Assembly: GCA_910577395.1 (NCBI GenBank)
Contig: CAJTLG010000004.1
Location: forward strand, 1 to 64,000
Length of the DNA: 64,000 nucleotides
From: an uncultured Vampirovibrio sp.
GTDB taxonomy: Bacteria; Cyanobacteriota; Vampirovibrionia; Gastranaerophilales; Gastranaerophilaceae
Direction of reading: 5' to 3'
How positions within the stretch are numbered: the first letter of the stretch is position 1; the number at the start of each line of letters is the position of its first letter. Below the pieces are notes generated by a model. That model ran no database searches, was not told the DNA's origin, and saw only the letters and a program-made list of their open reading frames with translations. Both the position numbers and the translations under genes were made by a program. This document shows, in pieces, positions 1 through 8,649 of this stretch.

Positions 1-100
1 CTGCTAAAAGAACTGATGCAACCAACAATGCCATGAGCATTTCAACGAGGGAAAACCCGTGATGCGTCAAATGACGCCTAAATGAACAACTTTTTTGCAT
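1..100 (-). CDS. Prepilin-type protein, N-terminus only (gene runs off the left edge)
   Basis: Only the first 33 codons are present; the gene continues past the window start. The start is an ATG at 98-100 on the minus strand, preceded by an AAGGAAA ribosome binding site. A basic leader (MQKSCSFRRHLTHHG) is followed by FSLVEMLMALLV, the classic G|F prepilin-peptidase site with Glu at mature position 5 and a hydrophobic helix. It is therefore a type IV pilin, pseudopilin or minor pilin that would be cleaved by PilD and placed in the inner membrane. It diverges from the regulator at 256. The exact pilin class cannot be judged from the leader. Confidence 0.85.
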   Translation of the reverse strand, partial: MQKSCSFRRHLTHHGFSLVEMLMALLVASVLLA

Positions 101-255
101 GATAAACAATTTCCTTTTAATAAGATGAACAATTCAGTAAAAAATGCGAATTGTTGTATAAAATTCCACAATTTTACGTAAACATTCTAATTTATTATCG
201 AATGTTTGTCAAATATTCGATAAATATACGGTTTAGAAAACCAAAAAATAGGGTC

Positions 256-648
256 ATGATTAATAAAGATGAACAAAATAAGGACAATCCTTTAATGATA
301 AATGATAAAACGGATGACAAGATAAATGATATTGATGTAAAAAAACTTGTAGGTAAACGTATACGTGAATATCGTCAAAAGCACAAAATGAGCCAGGAAG
401 CTTTTGCTGAAGTTATAGAAATAGACAGTAAACACTTAAGTAATATTGAGCTTGGGAAAAATATGCCTAATCCTCAGCTGCTTTTAAAAATAGCCCGCAC
501 TCTTAATATTGAAATTAAGGATTTATTTGAATTTTATCACCTGCTGCCCCCAAAAGAGCTTAAAGATGCTATAAATACTCTTGTAAGCAGGCTTAACGAT
601 GAGCAATTGCAAATGACTTATAAATACATAAAGGCTTTTGTACTTTAA
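256..648 (+). CDS. XRE-family helix-turn-helix regulator
   Basis: This is a 130-residue protein with a charged, flexible N-terminus (about 30 residues) followed by a Cro/C1-type helix-turn-helix. The pattern RIREYRQKHKMSQEAFAE then HLSNIELGKNMPNPQLL is the standard XRE DNA-binding fold. A short helical tail may dimerise. The reading frame is open upstream to 151, but that extension is low-complexity and AT-rich, so I chose the ATG at 256. The gene stands alone, divergent from a prepilin gene and upstream of the hydrogenase block. Regulation of either neighbour is possible but not shown. Confidence 0.8.
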   Translation: MINKDEQNKDNPLMINDKTDDKINDIDVKKLVGKRIREYRQKHKMSQEAFAEVIEIDSKHLSNIELGKNMPNPQLLLKIARTLNIEIKDLFEFYHLLPPKELKDAINTLVSRLNDEQLQMTYKYIKAFVL

Positions 649-729
649 TTTTCATCTTTACATAAAGCGGGTTTTTGGTTTATTATTTTATAATATTAAA
701 ATTACTAAAGTGGCGGGGCTTTTAGGAAC

Positions 730-960
730 ATGAAAAACATAAAAATTTGCATGGGAAGTTCGTGTTTTGCCAGAGGAAATGACGAAAATCTGGAGTTTAT
801 TGAAAAATACATAAAAGATAATAATTTGGATACTACAGTTGAAATAACGGGCTCCCGATGTGAAAATATTTGTGAAATGGGACCAAATATTATTATAGAC
901 GGTACCAATTATTATGGTGTTGATAAAAAGAAGCTAAAAGAGCTTTTAGAAAATTGTTAG
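730..960 (+). CDS. Thioredoxin-like [2Fe-2S] ferredoxin, small
   Basis: This 76-residue protein has the thioredoxin-like [2Fe-2S] ferredoxin pattern: CMGSSC near the N-terminus and CENIC about 35 residues later, giving four cysteines for one cluster. The fold resembles the NuoE/HydC C-terminal domain, without the helical N-terminal part. It starts 7 nt after a TAGGAA ribosome binding site and ends 7 nt before the sensory hydrogenase gene, so the two are probably co-transcribed. A role as electron-transfer partner of a hydrogenase is inferred from that position. A very similar gene precedes the group B hydrogenase at 4465. Confidence 0.85.
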   Translation: MKNIKICMGSSCFARGNDENLEFIEKYIKDNNLDTTVEITGSRCENICEMGPNIIIDGTNYYGVDKKKLKELLENC

Positions 961-967
961 GAAGATT

Positions 968-2734
968 ATGAATAAAATTTTTCCGGTTTACACTCTTAAA
1001 AATGAGTGTAGTGATTGCTATAAGTGCGTTAGGCGTTGTTTTGTAAAAGCAATTAAAATTGAATCCGGCCATGCAAGCGTTATAAGTGATAAGTGTATTA
1101 CCTGCGGTACATGTGTATTAGCATGCCCTTCAAAAGCAAAAAGAGTAAGAAATGACATAGAGAAGGTGAAAAATATTTTAATGCCGAAAAACGGTGTAAA
1201 GCCCAAAGTATATGTTTCTCTTGCTCCGACATTTTCTGGTGTGTTTAACAATATGCCAAAAGAAAAATTTATTGCAATGTTAAAAAAACTTGGCTTTACA
1301 GGTGTATCCGAAACAGCCCTTGGTGCACAGGAGGTATCCATAAAAACGGCAGAGATTTTATGTGATAAAAATGATGACAAGATGCTTAATATTTCAAGCG
1401 CTTGCCCAGTTGTGGTTGATTTTATAAGGCTTTATCATCCCGAATTTGCTAAAAACATCACTCCTATAGCATCGCCTGCCCTGACGCATGCAAAACTATT
1501 AAAAGAAAAATACGGTGACGATATCAAGGTGGTATTTATAGGCCCCTGTATTGCAAAGAAAAATGAGGCTGACAGAAATCCTGAATTAATAAGCGCAGCG
1601 CTTACGTTTGATGAACTTAAGTATTGGTTTAGCGAAGAATATATTAATACCGAAAAAATCAATTATGACAATGAACATTTTGTGCCGGAAGATGCTTATG
1701 AGGGTGCAATTTATCCTATTGAAGGCGGGATGAATGAAACAATCAAAAAGTGTCTTAGGAATTATGACTATGATGATGTTAAGGATATAAAATTCTTAAG
1801 CGTAAGTTCCCTTGAAACTATTGACAAGCTTTTAAAGGGATTTGATGAAAATACACTGAAAAGCAAAGTGTTTATCGAGGCTTTAAGTTGCAAAGCAGGC
1901 TGCGTATGCGGTCCTGGGGTTACTGATGCCAAGGCGGGTCTTGATATTATGACAAAGATTATAAATTATACAAAAACAAGACCAAGTATTCCTAAAAATC
2001 CTGATATTGTTGTAGATATGGAATATCAAACCTCCCCTGTAGAGAATAAAAAATTCAGCGTGGAAGAACTTAAGGGCGCACTAAAGAGGATAGGTAAGAA
2101 TTCAATAGAAGATGAGCTTAACTGCGGAGGGTGCGGGTATTCTTCATGTCGTGAAATGGGATATGCTCTTTTGAGGAATGAGGCAGAGCCTTCCCAATGT
2201 GCTTCTTATATGCGTCAAATTGCTCACAGGAAAGCCGATGCACTTTTAAGGTGTATGCCGTCTGCCATGGTTATGGTGGATAAGGAATTAAGGGTGGCAG
2301 AGGCGAACAATGCCTTTATAAAAATGTTTATGGAAGATATGTATGATGTTTATTCGCAAAATCCTGACATGTTAAAAGGTGCAAACATAGAAAAAATTGT
2401 GGATTTTGGCTTTATATTTAAAGCTGCGCTTGGGGGATGTGCGGATATACATAAAGAACATTATCCTGTAAATGACAGATTGTATGATATAACAGCTTTC
2501 ACTATAGAAAAAGATGAGCTTGCCGGGGCAATTATTGTTGATGTTACAAAGACACAAGTGAACAGGGAAAAGATTGCACAGAAAGCTCATGAGGTAATTA
2601 CTAAAAATATTTCAATTGTCCAAAATATTGCTTGCCTTTTAGGGGAGCATATGGTTGAAACAGAGCTTCTTTTAAGCTCTATTGCGCAAGATTACGATAA
2701 AGATAATTCCGCCGGGGAAACTAAAGAAGGGTAA
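968..2734 (+). CDS. hydS: Putative sensory [FeFe]-hydrogenase (HydS-like) with PAS domain
   Basis: Two [4Fe-4S] ferredoxin motifs (CxxCxxC types, residues about 14-60) precede an H-cluster domain. Loop 1 reads SSACP (about 143-147) instead of the catalytic TSCCP: the proton-relay cysteine is Ala while the cluster-binding Cys is kept. Loop 2 reads GPCIAKK (about 192) and loop 3 EALSCKAGCVCG (about 304). A CxxCxxxxxC Fe-S motif (NCGGCGYSSC, about 385) and a PAS-like domain (from about 430) follow. This order matches the HydS sensory hydrogenases of other anaerobes, thought to sense H2 or redox state with little turnover. Its stop overlaps the start of a SpoIIE phosphatase, a likely output partner. 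Confidence 0.85.
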   Translation: MNKIFPVYTLKNECSDCYKCVRRCFVKAIKIESGHASVISDKCITCGTCVLACPSKAKRVRNDIEKVKNILMPKNGVKPKVYVSLAPTFSGVFNNMPKEKFIAMLKKLGFTGVSETALGAQEVSIKTAEILCDKNDDKMLNISSACPVVVDFIRLYHPEFAKNITPIASPALTHAKLLKEKYGDDIKVVFIGPCIAKKNEADRNPELISAALTFDELKYWFSEEYINTEKINYDNEHFVPEDAYEGAIYPIEGGMNETIKKCLRNYDYDDVKDIKFLSVSSLETIDKLLKGFDENTLKSKVFIEALSCKAGCVCGPGVTDAKAGLDIMTKIINYTKTRPSIPKNPDIVVDMEYQTSPVENKKFSVEELKGALKRIGKNSIEDELNCGGCGYSSCREMGYALLRNEAEPSQCASYMRQIAHRKADALLRCMPSAMVMVDKELRVAEANNAFIKMFMEDMYDVYSQNPDMLKGANIEKIVDFGFIFKAALGGCADIHKEHYPVNDRLYDITAFTIEKDELAGAIIVDVTKTQVNREKIAQKAHEVITKNISIVQNIACLLGEHMVETELLLSSIAQDYDKDNSAGETKEG

Positions 2735-3891
2735 TGTTTATAGATATCAATTGTACACAAGAAAAAAAATATAATCAAAATGCCTTTGGGGATTATTTTG
2801 TATCTAAAAGGCGTCCGGGCAGGCTCATTGCGGTACTTTCCGACGGTCTTGGCAGCGGCATTAAGGCAAATATTTTATCTACAATGACTGCTACTATGCT
2901 TTTAAGGTTTATTGAGGCGCAAAGGGATATAAAAGCGGCTTGTGAAATTATTTTGAACTCACTTCCTGTTTGTCAGGTGCGTCAGATAAGCTATTCTACA
3001 TTTTCGGCCCTTGACTGTACGGATGACGGGGATGTAAAGATAGTAGAGGAAGGTAATCCGCAGTTTATCTGGATGAAAAAAAACGGTGAAGTCATGGAGC
3101 CTGAGTGTAAAATCATAAATTCAAAAACATTTTCAAACAGGCATATGAAAACTTATCATATTCATTTAGAGCTTGGGGACAGGCTTATATTCTGTTCCGA
3201 CGGTGTTACGCAGGCAGGGCTTGGCGGGGATAATTTAAAACTCGGTCTTAGGCGAAAAGGGCTAATTGATGTTATAAGGAATAAATTAAAGCATCAAAGT
3301 GATATATCAAGCAGGGAGTTATCAAAATACATAGTTGAATATGCAAAATATATTGATAATAAAAACGCAAAAGATGATATTTCGGCCTGTGTTGTGCATT
3401 TTGCAAAATTAAGGAAATTATGCGTATTTACGGGGCCCCCTTATCATAGTGAAAAAGACAGTGAATACGCCAAAATGTTTGCTGAATTTGACGGGAAAAA
3501 GGCAATTTGCGGCGGCACTACGGCAAATCTTATCTCAAGAGAATTAAACAGGGAAATAATTTCTGAAAGCCCGTTTAATACAGGAAAATTGCCGGCATGT
3601 TCTTCTATGGAGGGGGTAAATCTTATAACTGAAGGGATTTTAACTTTAAGTCTTACATATGAATATCTTAAAGATGAAGAAAGTATAGATGAAATTAACG
3701 CGGCAACGCGGCTTATGAATTTACTTTTGGATAATGATTATATTTTATTTATGGTTGGTGCACAGCTAAACCAGGCGCATTACGACCCTAATTTGCCTAT
3801 TGAAATTGAAATCAGGAAAAATGTGATTAAAAAACTTAAAAAAGTTTTAGAAGAAAAATATACAAAACGAGTTGAAATACAGTATATGTAG
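2734..3891 (+). CDS. SpoIIE-type PP2C serine/threonine phosphatase
   Basis: The start ATG shares one base with the stop of the hydS-like gene (TAATG), so translation is probably coupled. Residues about 1-225 form a PP2C/SpoIIE phosphatase domain: VLSDGLGSG carries the first metal-binding Asp, CSDGVTQAG the second, and DDISACVV the last. A C-terminal part of about 160 residues (from TGPPYHSEKD) is conserved in hydrogenase-linked SpoIIE proteins but has no function I can name. Together with the PAS-bearing sensory hydrogenase this suggests an H2/redox to dephosphorylation signalling pair. The phosphorylated target is unknown and no anti-sigma or STAS gene is seen here. Confidence 0.85.
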   Translation: MFIDINCTQEKKYNQNAFGDYFVSKRRPGRLIAVLSDGLGSGIKANILSTMTATMLLRFIEAQRDIKAACEIILNSLPVCQVRQISYSTFSALDCTDDGDVKIVEEGNPQFIWMKKNGEVMEPECKIINSKTFSNRHMKTYHIHLELGDRLIFCSDGVTQAGLGGDNLKLGLRRKGLIDVIRNKLKHQSDISSRELSKYIVEYAKYIDNKNAKDDISACVVHFAKLRKLCVFTGPPYHSEKDSEYAKMFAEFDGKKAICGGTTANLISRELNREIISESPFNTGKLPACSSMEGVNLITEGILTLSLTYEYLKDEESIDEINAATRLMNLLLDNDYILFMVGAQLNQAHYDPNLPIEIEIRKNVIKKLKKVLEEKYTKRVEIQYM

Positions 3892-3971
3892 TTTTATTGT
3901 ATTTGCAGTGCAAAATATTTTATTTTTGTGTTTTTATTGGTTGCAGACATAGTTTATATGGGCGACAAGTT

Positions 3972-4385
3972 ATGATACAAAAAATAAGCTTTGGAAAGAT
4001 TAGTTATAGTTCCGCTAAAAGCAATAAACCGTATATGGAACAAATTTTAAGAAATAAAACCGACAAAGACGCAGCAGTGGATGCTTTTATCAGGGTTGGT
4101 GAAACTTCTGACGAATATGGTGTCAATGTTTTTCTTGATATTATTGAAGACAGAGCCAAGGATGATTGCAAAAATTTGAAAAAATGCCCGGTAGAGTTGA
4201 TGATTACAGATGAAAGCAACAGAATGATTGTTGCGCAAACATTTGATACGAAATATACACAAATAGACGGTAATAATAAAGAAAATTTTGAAAAATTAGC
4301 TGAAAATTTTGTAACGGCAATGGAAGAAATTCATGCCGGCGATAACGGCGGTTCCGAAGAAACAACCCTTGATTTAAATGTTTAA
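3972..4385 (+). CDS. Hypothetical protein with N-terminal ISFG motif
   Basis: I do not recognise this 137-residue protein. It begins MIQKISFGKISYSS, a short N-terminal motif reminiscent of the FKGAY start of the proteins at 27711 and 28249. The rest is an acidic alpha/beta protein ending in a Gly/Glu-rich tail. The frame is open upstream to 3897, but that stretch is Cys/Phe-rich and unlikely, so the ATG at 3972 is preferred; no strong ribosome binding site is visible for either. It lies between the phosphatase and the promoter of the group B hydrogenase operon. No function is proposed. Confidence 0.6.
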   Translation: MIQKISFGKISYSSAKSNKPYMEQILRNKTDKDAAVDAFIRVGETSDEYGVNVFLDIIEDRAKDDCKNLKKCPVELMITDESNRMIVAQTFDTKYTQIDGNNKENFEKLAENFVTAMEEIHAGDNGGSEETTLDLNV

Positions 4386-4389
4386 CTAT

Positions 4390-4418
4390 TTTACATATCC
4401 TTCTATTTGTTTTATAAT
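4390..4418 (+). promoter_or_regulatory. Sigma-70-type promoter upstream of the group B hydrogenase operon
   Basis: TTTACA and a perfect TATAAT are separated by 17 bp, about 46 bp before the ATG at 4465. This suggests that the group B hydrogenase genes have their own start site separate from the sensory genes upstream. Confidence 0.65.
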
Positions 4419-4464
4419 ACTAATTAAATTATCGGTTGTATTTTAAAGATAGAAGGTGTTGGGT

Positions 4465-4740
4465 ATGAGTAAAATTCAAGTAGAGATTTGTATGGGGACA
4501 ACCTGTTTTATAATGGGTTCTGAAAGTCTGCAAGAACTTGCCTCCATCCTTCAAAGAAAGCATCCCGATAAAGTAGACACCAAGGGGGTTGTTTGTCATG
4601 GGCTGTGCAACACGGATTGCCAGTATTCAAAGGCACCCTATGTTAAGGTGGACGGAGAGGTAATTAGCGAAGCAACGGTTGAAAAAGTTTTAACCGTCAT
4701 CAACGAAAAGCTTGGAGAGGAAGCCGGAAATTTAAAATGA
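4465..4740 (+). CDS. Thioredoxin-like [2Fe-2S] ferredoxin preceding group B hydrogenase
   Basis: This 91-residue protein has CMGTTC near the start and a second pair within CHGLCNTDC, the pattern of a thioredoxin-like [2Fe-2S] ferredoxin (NuoE/HydC C-terminal type). A GTG at 4456 is also in frame, but AGAAGG sits 8 nt before the ATG at 4465, which I take as the start. It overlaps the next gene by an ATGA junction, so it is probably made together with the group B hydrogenase and is its likely electron partner (inferred). It is a paralogue of the small ferredoxin at 730. Confidence 0.85.
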   Translation: MSKIQVEICMGTTCFIMGSESLQELASILQRKHPDKVDTKGVVCHGLCNTDCQYSKAPYVKVDGEVISEATVEKVLTVINEKLGEEAGNLK

Positions 4741-6200
4741 GCACTAATGACAACCAGATTAAACATTTAAAAAGAGAAATATTAATAAGAATAGCAGAAG
4801 CTTTTCAAAGTGAAAACTTTGAGGAAAGTGTAAGAAAAATACCCTACGTTATGCGTCCGAAGGGTTGCGAAACCAATCTTAGGTGCTGTATATATAAAGA
4901 GCGTGCAGTAATTAGAGATAGGGTTGTTGCAGGTCTTGGGTGTGCAATTGAAAAAGATGATGAATGTACCTTGCTTTCAGATTATGCAAAAGAAGCGGTA
5001 ACACGGGAAAAGCCCGAAGAAGAGATTTTAACAGTTCTTCAAGGTGCTTGTAAAGGTTGTGTGCCAAGCTCTGTGTTTGTTACAGACCTTTGTCAGGGTT
5101 GTGTTGCAAGACCTTGTAAAACCACATGCCGGTTTGGTGCAATTTCTATTATAAACGGCAAATCGCATATAGATAGTTCTAAATGCAAAAATTGCGGAAT
5201 GTGTATAAATGCCTGCCCGTATGGTGCAATTACAAAAATTATTGTGCCATGCGAAAGTGTATGTCCTGTTGATGCAATTAAAAAAGATGAATCCGGCCAT
5301 GCAAGGATAGATTTTTCAAAATGTATAAGCTGCGGTAAATGCATTAGTGCTTGTCCGTTTGGTGCAATACATGAAAAAAGCCAGATAATAGATGTTTTAT
5401 CAAGAATTAAGGAAGGTAAAAATGTAGTGGCTATGATAGCACCTGCAATTGCCGGCCAGTTTCCATACCCTGTAACCAAGGTAAGAACCGCATTATTAAA
5501 AGCAGGTTTTTCTGATGTTTTAGAGGTAGCGGAGGGTGCAGATATCACAACGGTTACTGAGGCTGAAGATTTTAAAGAAAGAATGGAAAAAAATGAACCG
5601 TTTATGACAACATCTTGTTGTGCCGCTTATAATGAGCTTGTTAAAAAACATATTCCTGAAATTAAACCGTTTGTATCTGAAACCGGCACGCCGTTATACT
5701 ATACGGCAGAAATTGCAAAGAAAAAAGACTCTGATGCGGTAACGGTGTTCATCAGCCCTTGTTCCGCCAAAAGAAAAGAGGCTATGGATAATCCGAATGT
5801 TGATTATGTTATTAATTTTGAAGAACTCGGCAGTCTTTTTGTGGGTATGAAAATAGAAATAAACAACCTTGAAGATACCGAATTTGAAACAAAAAGTTCC
5901 AAAGAAGGTAGGTATTTTCCGGTATCTGGCGGGGTAGCCAAGGCTGTGCAAAGTGCACTTGAATACAAGGGTGAAGATGTTGAAATACGCCCATGTATTA
6001 TAAACGGACTAAATAAACAGTCAATAAAAGAGCTTAAAAACTATGCCAAAACAGGCCAGTGTCCAAACGGCAACCTTGTAGAAGTAATGTCTTGCGAGGG
6101 TGGTTGCATTGCAGGAAATGCTGCACTCAATGCCCAAAGAAAAGCTCAAAAGCAGGTAGAAGACTACGCAAATGAGGGTGAAGCCGTAGTCAAAAAGTAA
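4737..6200 (+). CDS. [FeFe]-hydrogenase, group B type
   Basis: An N-terminal Cys-rich region of about 130 residues (CETNLRCC, CKGC) precedes several CxxCxxCxxxC ferredoxin motifs for [4Fe-4S] clusters (about 125-215). The H-cluster domain follows: loop 1 TTSCCAAY (about 291), loop 2 SPCSAKRKEA (about 340), loop 3 EVMSCEGGCIAG (about 448). TSCCAAY rather than TSCCPAW marks group B hydrogenases, a poorly characterised clade common in clostridia and other anaerobes. All H-cluster ligands are present, so catalysis is expected, probably H2 production from reduced ferredoxin (inferred). It overlaps the preceding ferredoxin gene by 4 nt. The maturases HydE, HydF and HydG are not in the window. Confidence 0.9.
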   Translation: MSTNDNQIKHLKREILIRIAEAFQSENFEESVRKIPYVMRPKGCETNLRCCIYKERAVIRDRVVAGLGCAIEKDDECTLLSDYAKEAVTREKPEEEILTVLQGACKGCVPSSVFVTDLCQGCVARPCKTTCRFGAISIINGKSHIDSSKCKNCGMCINACPYGAITKIIVPCESVCPVDAIKKDESGHARIDFSKCISCGKCISACPFGAIHEKSQIIDVLSRIKEGKNVVAMIAPAIAGQFPYPVTKVRTALLKAGFSDVLEVAEGADITTVTEAEDFKERMEKNEPFMTTSCCAAYNELVKKHIPEIKPFVSETGTPLYYTAEIAKKKDSDAVTVFISPCSAKRKEAMDNPNVDYVINFEELGSLFVGMKIEINNLEDTEFETKSSKEGRYFPVSGGVAKAVQSALEYKGEDVEIRPCIINGLNKQSIKELKNYAKTGQCPNGNLVEVMSCEGGCIAGNAALNAQRKAQKQVEDYANEGEAVVKK

Positions 6201-6244
6201 TCCGCCCCTCCCGTTTTCGTACAATTGAATAATAAGGAGAAAAG

Positions 6245-6757
6245 ATGACTACAGCTTCCAAAGACGAAAGTTTGAATGTTTCAGGTGTAAATTATTTGAA
6301 GGTGGATAAAATTCTGGAGCGTTTTGAATACAAAAAGTCAAATTTGATTGCTATTTTACAAGAAGTTCAGACGCATTTTAATTTTCTTCCGGAAAACATT
6401 ATGACGTATATCGGCACCAAAATGAACCTTTCGCCGGCTACGATTTTTGGTGTAGCAACTTTTTACAGCCAATTTAGTCTTGAGCCAAAGGGTAAGTATG
6501 TTGTTAAAATTTGTGACGGTACGGCATGTCATGTTAGGGGTTCAATGCCTGTTTATGATGCTGTTATGAACAGGTTGAAACTGGTTGACGGAAAATTTAC
6601 AACAGATGACGGACTTTTTTCTGTTGAAACAGTTAGCTGCCTTGGTGCGTGCGGCCTTGCTCCGGTTTGTGTTATAAACGAAAAAATATATCCTAAAATG
6701 ACACCGGATGCAATTTTAACCATTATTAATAATTTTGTTGCAGAGGAAGGAGTGTAG
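6245..6757 (+). CDS. hydC: HydC/NuoE-like subunit of the trimeric [FeFe]-hydrogenase
   Basis: This is a 170-residue NuoE-family protein. A helical N-terminal domain (about 1-85) is followed by a thioredoxin-like [2Fe-2S] domain with CDGTACHVRGS and CLGACGLAP supplying the four cysteines. It starts after AAGGAGA and ends 3 nt before hydB. In trimeric bifurcating hydrogenases such as Thermotoga HydABC this subunit carries electrons between HydB and HydA. The complex couples NADH and reduced ferredoxin oxidation to H2 formation in the cytoplasm. Confidence 0.9.
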   Translation: MTTASKDESLNVSGVNYLKVDKILERFEYKKSNLIAILQEVQTHFNFLPENIMTYIGTKMNLSPATIFGVATFYSQFSLEPKGKYVVKICDGTACHVRGSMPVYDAVMNRLKLVDGKFTTDDGLFSVETVSCLGACGLAPVCVINEKIYPKMTPDAILTIINNFVAEEGV

Positions 6758-6760
6758 GAT

Positions 6761-8626
6761 ATGGAGCTTAAAAGCAGTGTTTCTCTAAATCTTGAAGATT
6801 TAAAACAAAAATCCGTTGATAATATAAAAACCCAAGGGCTTCGTGTCTTGATTTGTGCCGGCACCGGGTGTGTTGCAAACGGTTCTCTTGAGATTATTAA
6901 AAAGTTTGAAGAGCGAGGTATAAATGTTCAGCCCCTTGGGCAAAAAGAAAAGATGACAGCCGTGCCTACAGGTTGTCATGGTTTTTGCGAACAGGGTGTT
7001 TTGGTTGTTATACCGGAGCTTGATGTTACGTATGTTAAAGTGCATCTTGATGATGTAGATGAAATTATTGAAAGTCATATAAAAGGCAGAAAGCCTGTTG
7101 AAAGACTTTTGTATACCGACCCTGCAACGCACAATCATGTGTTTAAAAATGAGGAGATTAAGTTTTATGCAGGGCAGACCCGTGTTTCTCTTGCAAACTG
7201 CGGTGAAATAAATCCCGAAGCTATTGAGGATACTCTTGCGGCAGACGGGTACAGGGCATTATTTAATGTATTAAAAGAAAACAATCCTGATAAAGTGGTG
7301 GATGAAATTACAAAATCAGGCCTAAGAGGCAGGGGCGGCGGCGGTTTTCCTACCGGCAGAAAATGGATGTTTACAAAAATGGCCACAGGGGATAAAAAAT
7401 ATGTTGTGTGCAACGGGGATGAAGGTGACCCGGGTGCATTTATGGATAGGTCTGTTATGGAAGGCGACCCGCACAAGCTTTTAGAAGGTATGGCAATAGC
7501 GGGTTTTGCTGTTGGTGCGGATGAGGCCTATATATATGTGCGTGCCGAGTACCCTCTTGCAATTAAAAGATTGAGGACCGCAATTAAGGATGCTGAAGAA
7601 AATAATCTTCTCGGTAAAAATATTATGGGTTCTGATTTTAGTTTTGACATTCACATTAAAGAAGGTGCCGGAGCCTTCGTTTGCGGTGAAGAAACAGCCC
7701 TTATAGCTTCAATTGAGGGTGAGAGAGGCATGCCAAGGCCAAAACCGCCATTTCCTGCGAATAAGGGTTTGTTTGGAAAACCAACCCTTATTAATAATGT
7801 TGAAACCCTTGCAAATGTACCGGTTATAATGCTTAAAGGAGCGGAATGGTTTTCTTCTTTGGGTACCGCAACTTCAAAAGGTACAAAAACTTTTGCTCTT
7901 ACGGGGGAAGTAAATAATACGGGCCTTATTGAGGTTCCTATGGGTACAACATTAAGGGAGATTGTATTTGAACTTGGCGGCGGCATCAGAAACGGTAAAA
8001 AATTCAAAGCCGTTCAGATTGGCGGCCCGTCAGGCGGTTGCTTAACGGAAGAACATCTTGATTTAACACTTGATTATGACAGCCTGATTAAGGCAGGTGC
8101 TATGGTTGGTTCAGGCGGGCTTGTTGTAATGAATGAAGACACCTGTATTGTTGAAGTTGCAAGATTTTTTATGAATTTTACCCAAAATGAAAGCTGTGGC
8201 AAATGCACTCCGTGTCGTGAAGGTACAAAAAATATGTTGAAAATTTTAGAAAAAATCACGCGCGGTGAAGCCACCCTTGCCGATTTAGACCTTCTTGAAG
8301 AACTTGCTATAAGTGTTAAAGACGGTTCGCTTTGCGGTTTGGGAAAAACCGCTCCAAATCCTGTATTATCAACACTTAAATACTTTAGAGATGAATACCT
8401 TGCGCATATTTTGGATAAGAAATGTCCGGCTGGTGTATGCACTGCACTAAAAGTAATTGAAATTAATAAAGAAACCTGTAAGGGGTGTTCAAAATGTTCC
8501 AGAATATGTCCTGTAGGTGCGATTTCGGGTGAAATCAAATCACCGTTTACCATAGATAAGGAAAAATGCATTAAATGCGGCGCCTGTCTTAAAGGGTGCC
8601 CGTTTGGTGCGATTATTCAAAAGTAG
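6761..8626 (+). CDS. hydB: HydB/NuoF-like NADH- and FMN-binding subunit
   Basis: A 621-residue NuoF-family protein. An N-terminal [2Fe-2S] thioredoxin-like domain (CAGTGCVANG, CHGFC; about 30-110) precedes the FMN/NADH Rossmann-like core with GRGGGGFPTGRKW and CNGDEGDPGAFMDR. SLBB and [4Fe-4S] domains follow (ESCGKCTPCREG). A C-terminal bacterial ferredoxin domain with two [4Fe-4S] motifs (CKGCSKCSRICP and CIKCGACLKGCP) closes the protein. This is the HydB layout of electron-bifurcating hydrogenases, the site of NAD(H) exchange. It sits between hydC and hydA in one operon with short gaps. Confidence 0.93.
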   Translation: MELKSSVSLNLEDLKQKSVDNIKTQGLRVLICAGTGCVANGSLEIIKKFEERGINVQPLGQKEKMTAVPTGCHGFCEQGVLVVIPELDVTYVKVHLDDVDEIIESHIKGRKPVERLLYTDPATHNHVFKNEEIKFYAGQTRVSLANCGEINPEAIEDTLAADGYRALFNVLKENNPDKVVDEITKSGLRGRGGGGFPTGRKWMFTKMATGDKKYVVCNGDEGDPGAFMDRSVMEGDPHKLLEGMAIAGFAVGADEAYIYVRAEYPLAIKRLRTAIKDAEENNLLGKNIMGSDFSFDIHIKEGAGAFVCGEETALIASIEGERGMPRPKPPFPANKGLFGKPTLINNVETLANVPVIMLKGAEWFSSLGTATSKGTKTFALTGEVNNTGLIEVPMGTTLREIVFELGGGIRNGKKFKAVQIGGPSGGCLTEEHLDLTLDYDSLIKAGAMVGSGGLVVMNEDTCIVEVARFFMNFTQNESCGKCTPCREGTKNMLKILEKITRGEATLADLDLLEELAISVKDGSLCGLGKTAPNPVLSTLKYFRDEYLAHILDKKCPAGVCTALKVIEINKETCKGCSKCSRICPVGAISGEIKSPFTIDKEKCIKCGACLKGCPFGAIIQK

Positions 8627-8649
8627 TGTTAATAATAAGGATTTAAAAA

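Noticed and set aside
5028..8571. Long minus-strand frames opposite the hydrogenase genes
   Set aside because: They overlap fully with well-supported genes on the plus strand; their Cys/Phe-rich translations are typical antisense shadows.
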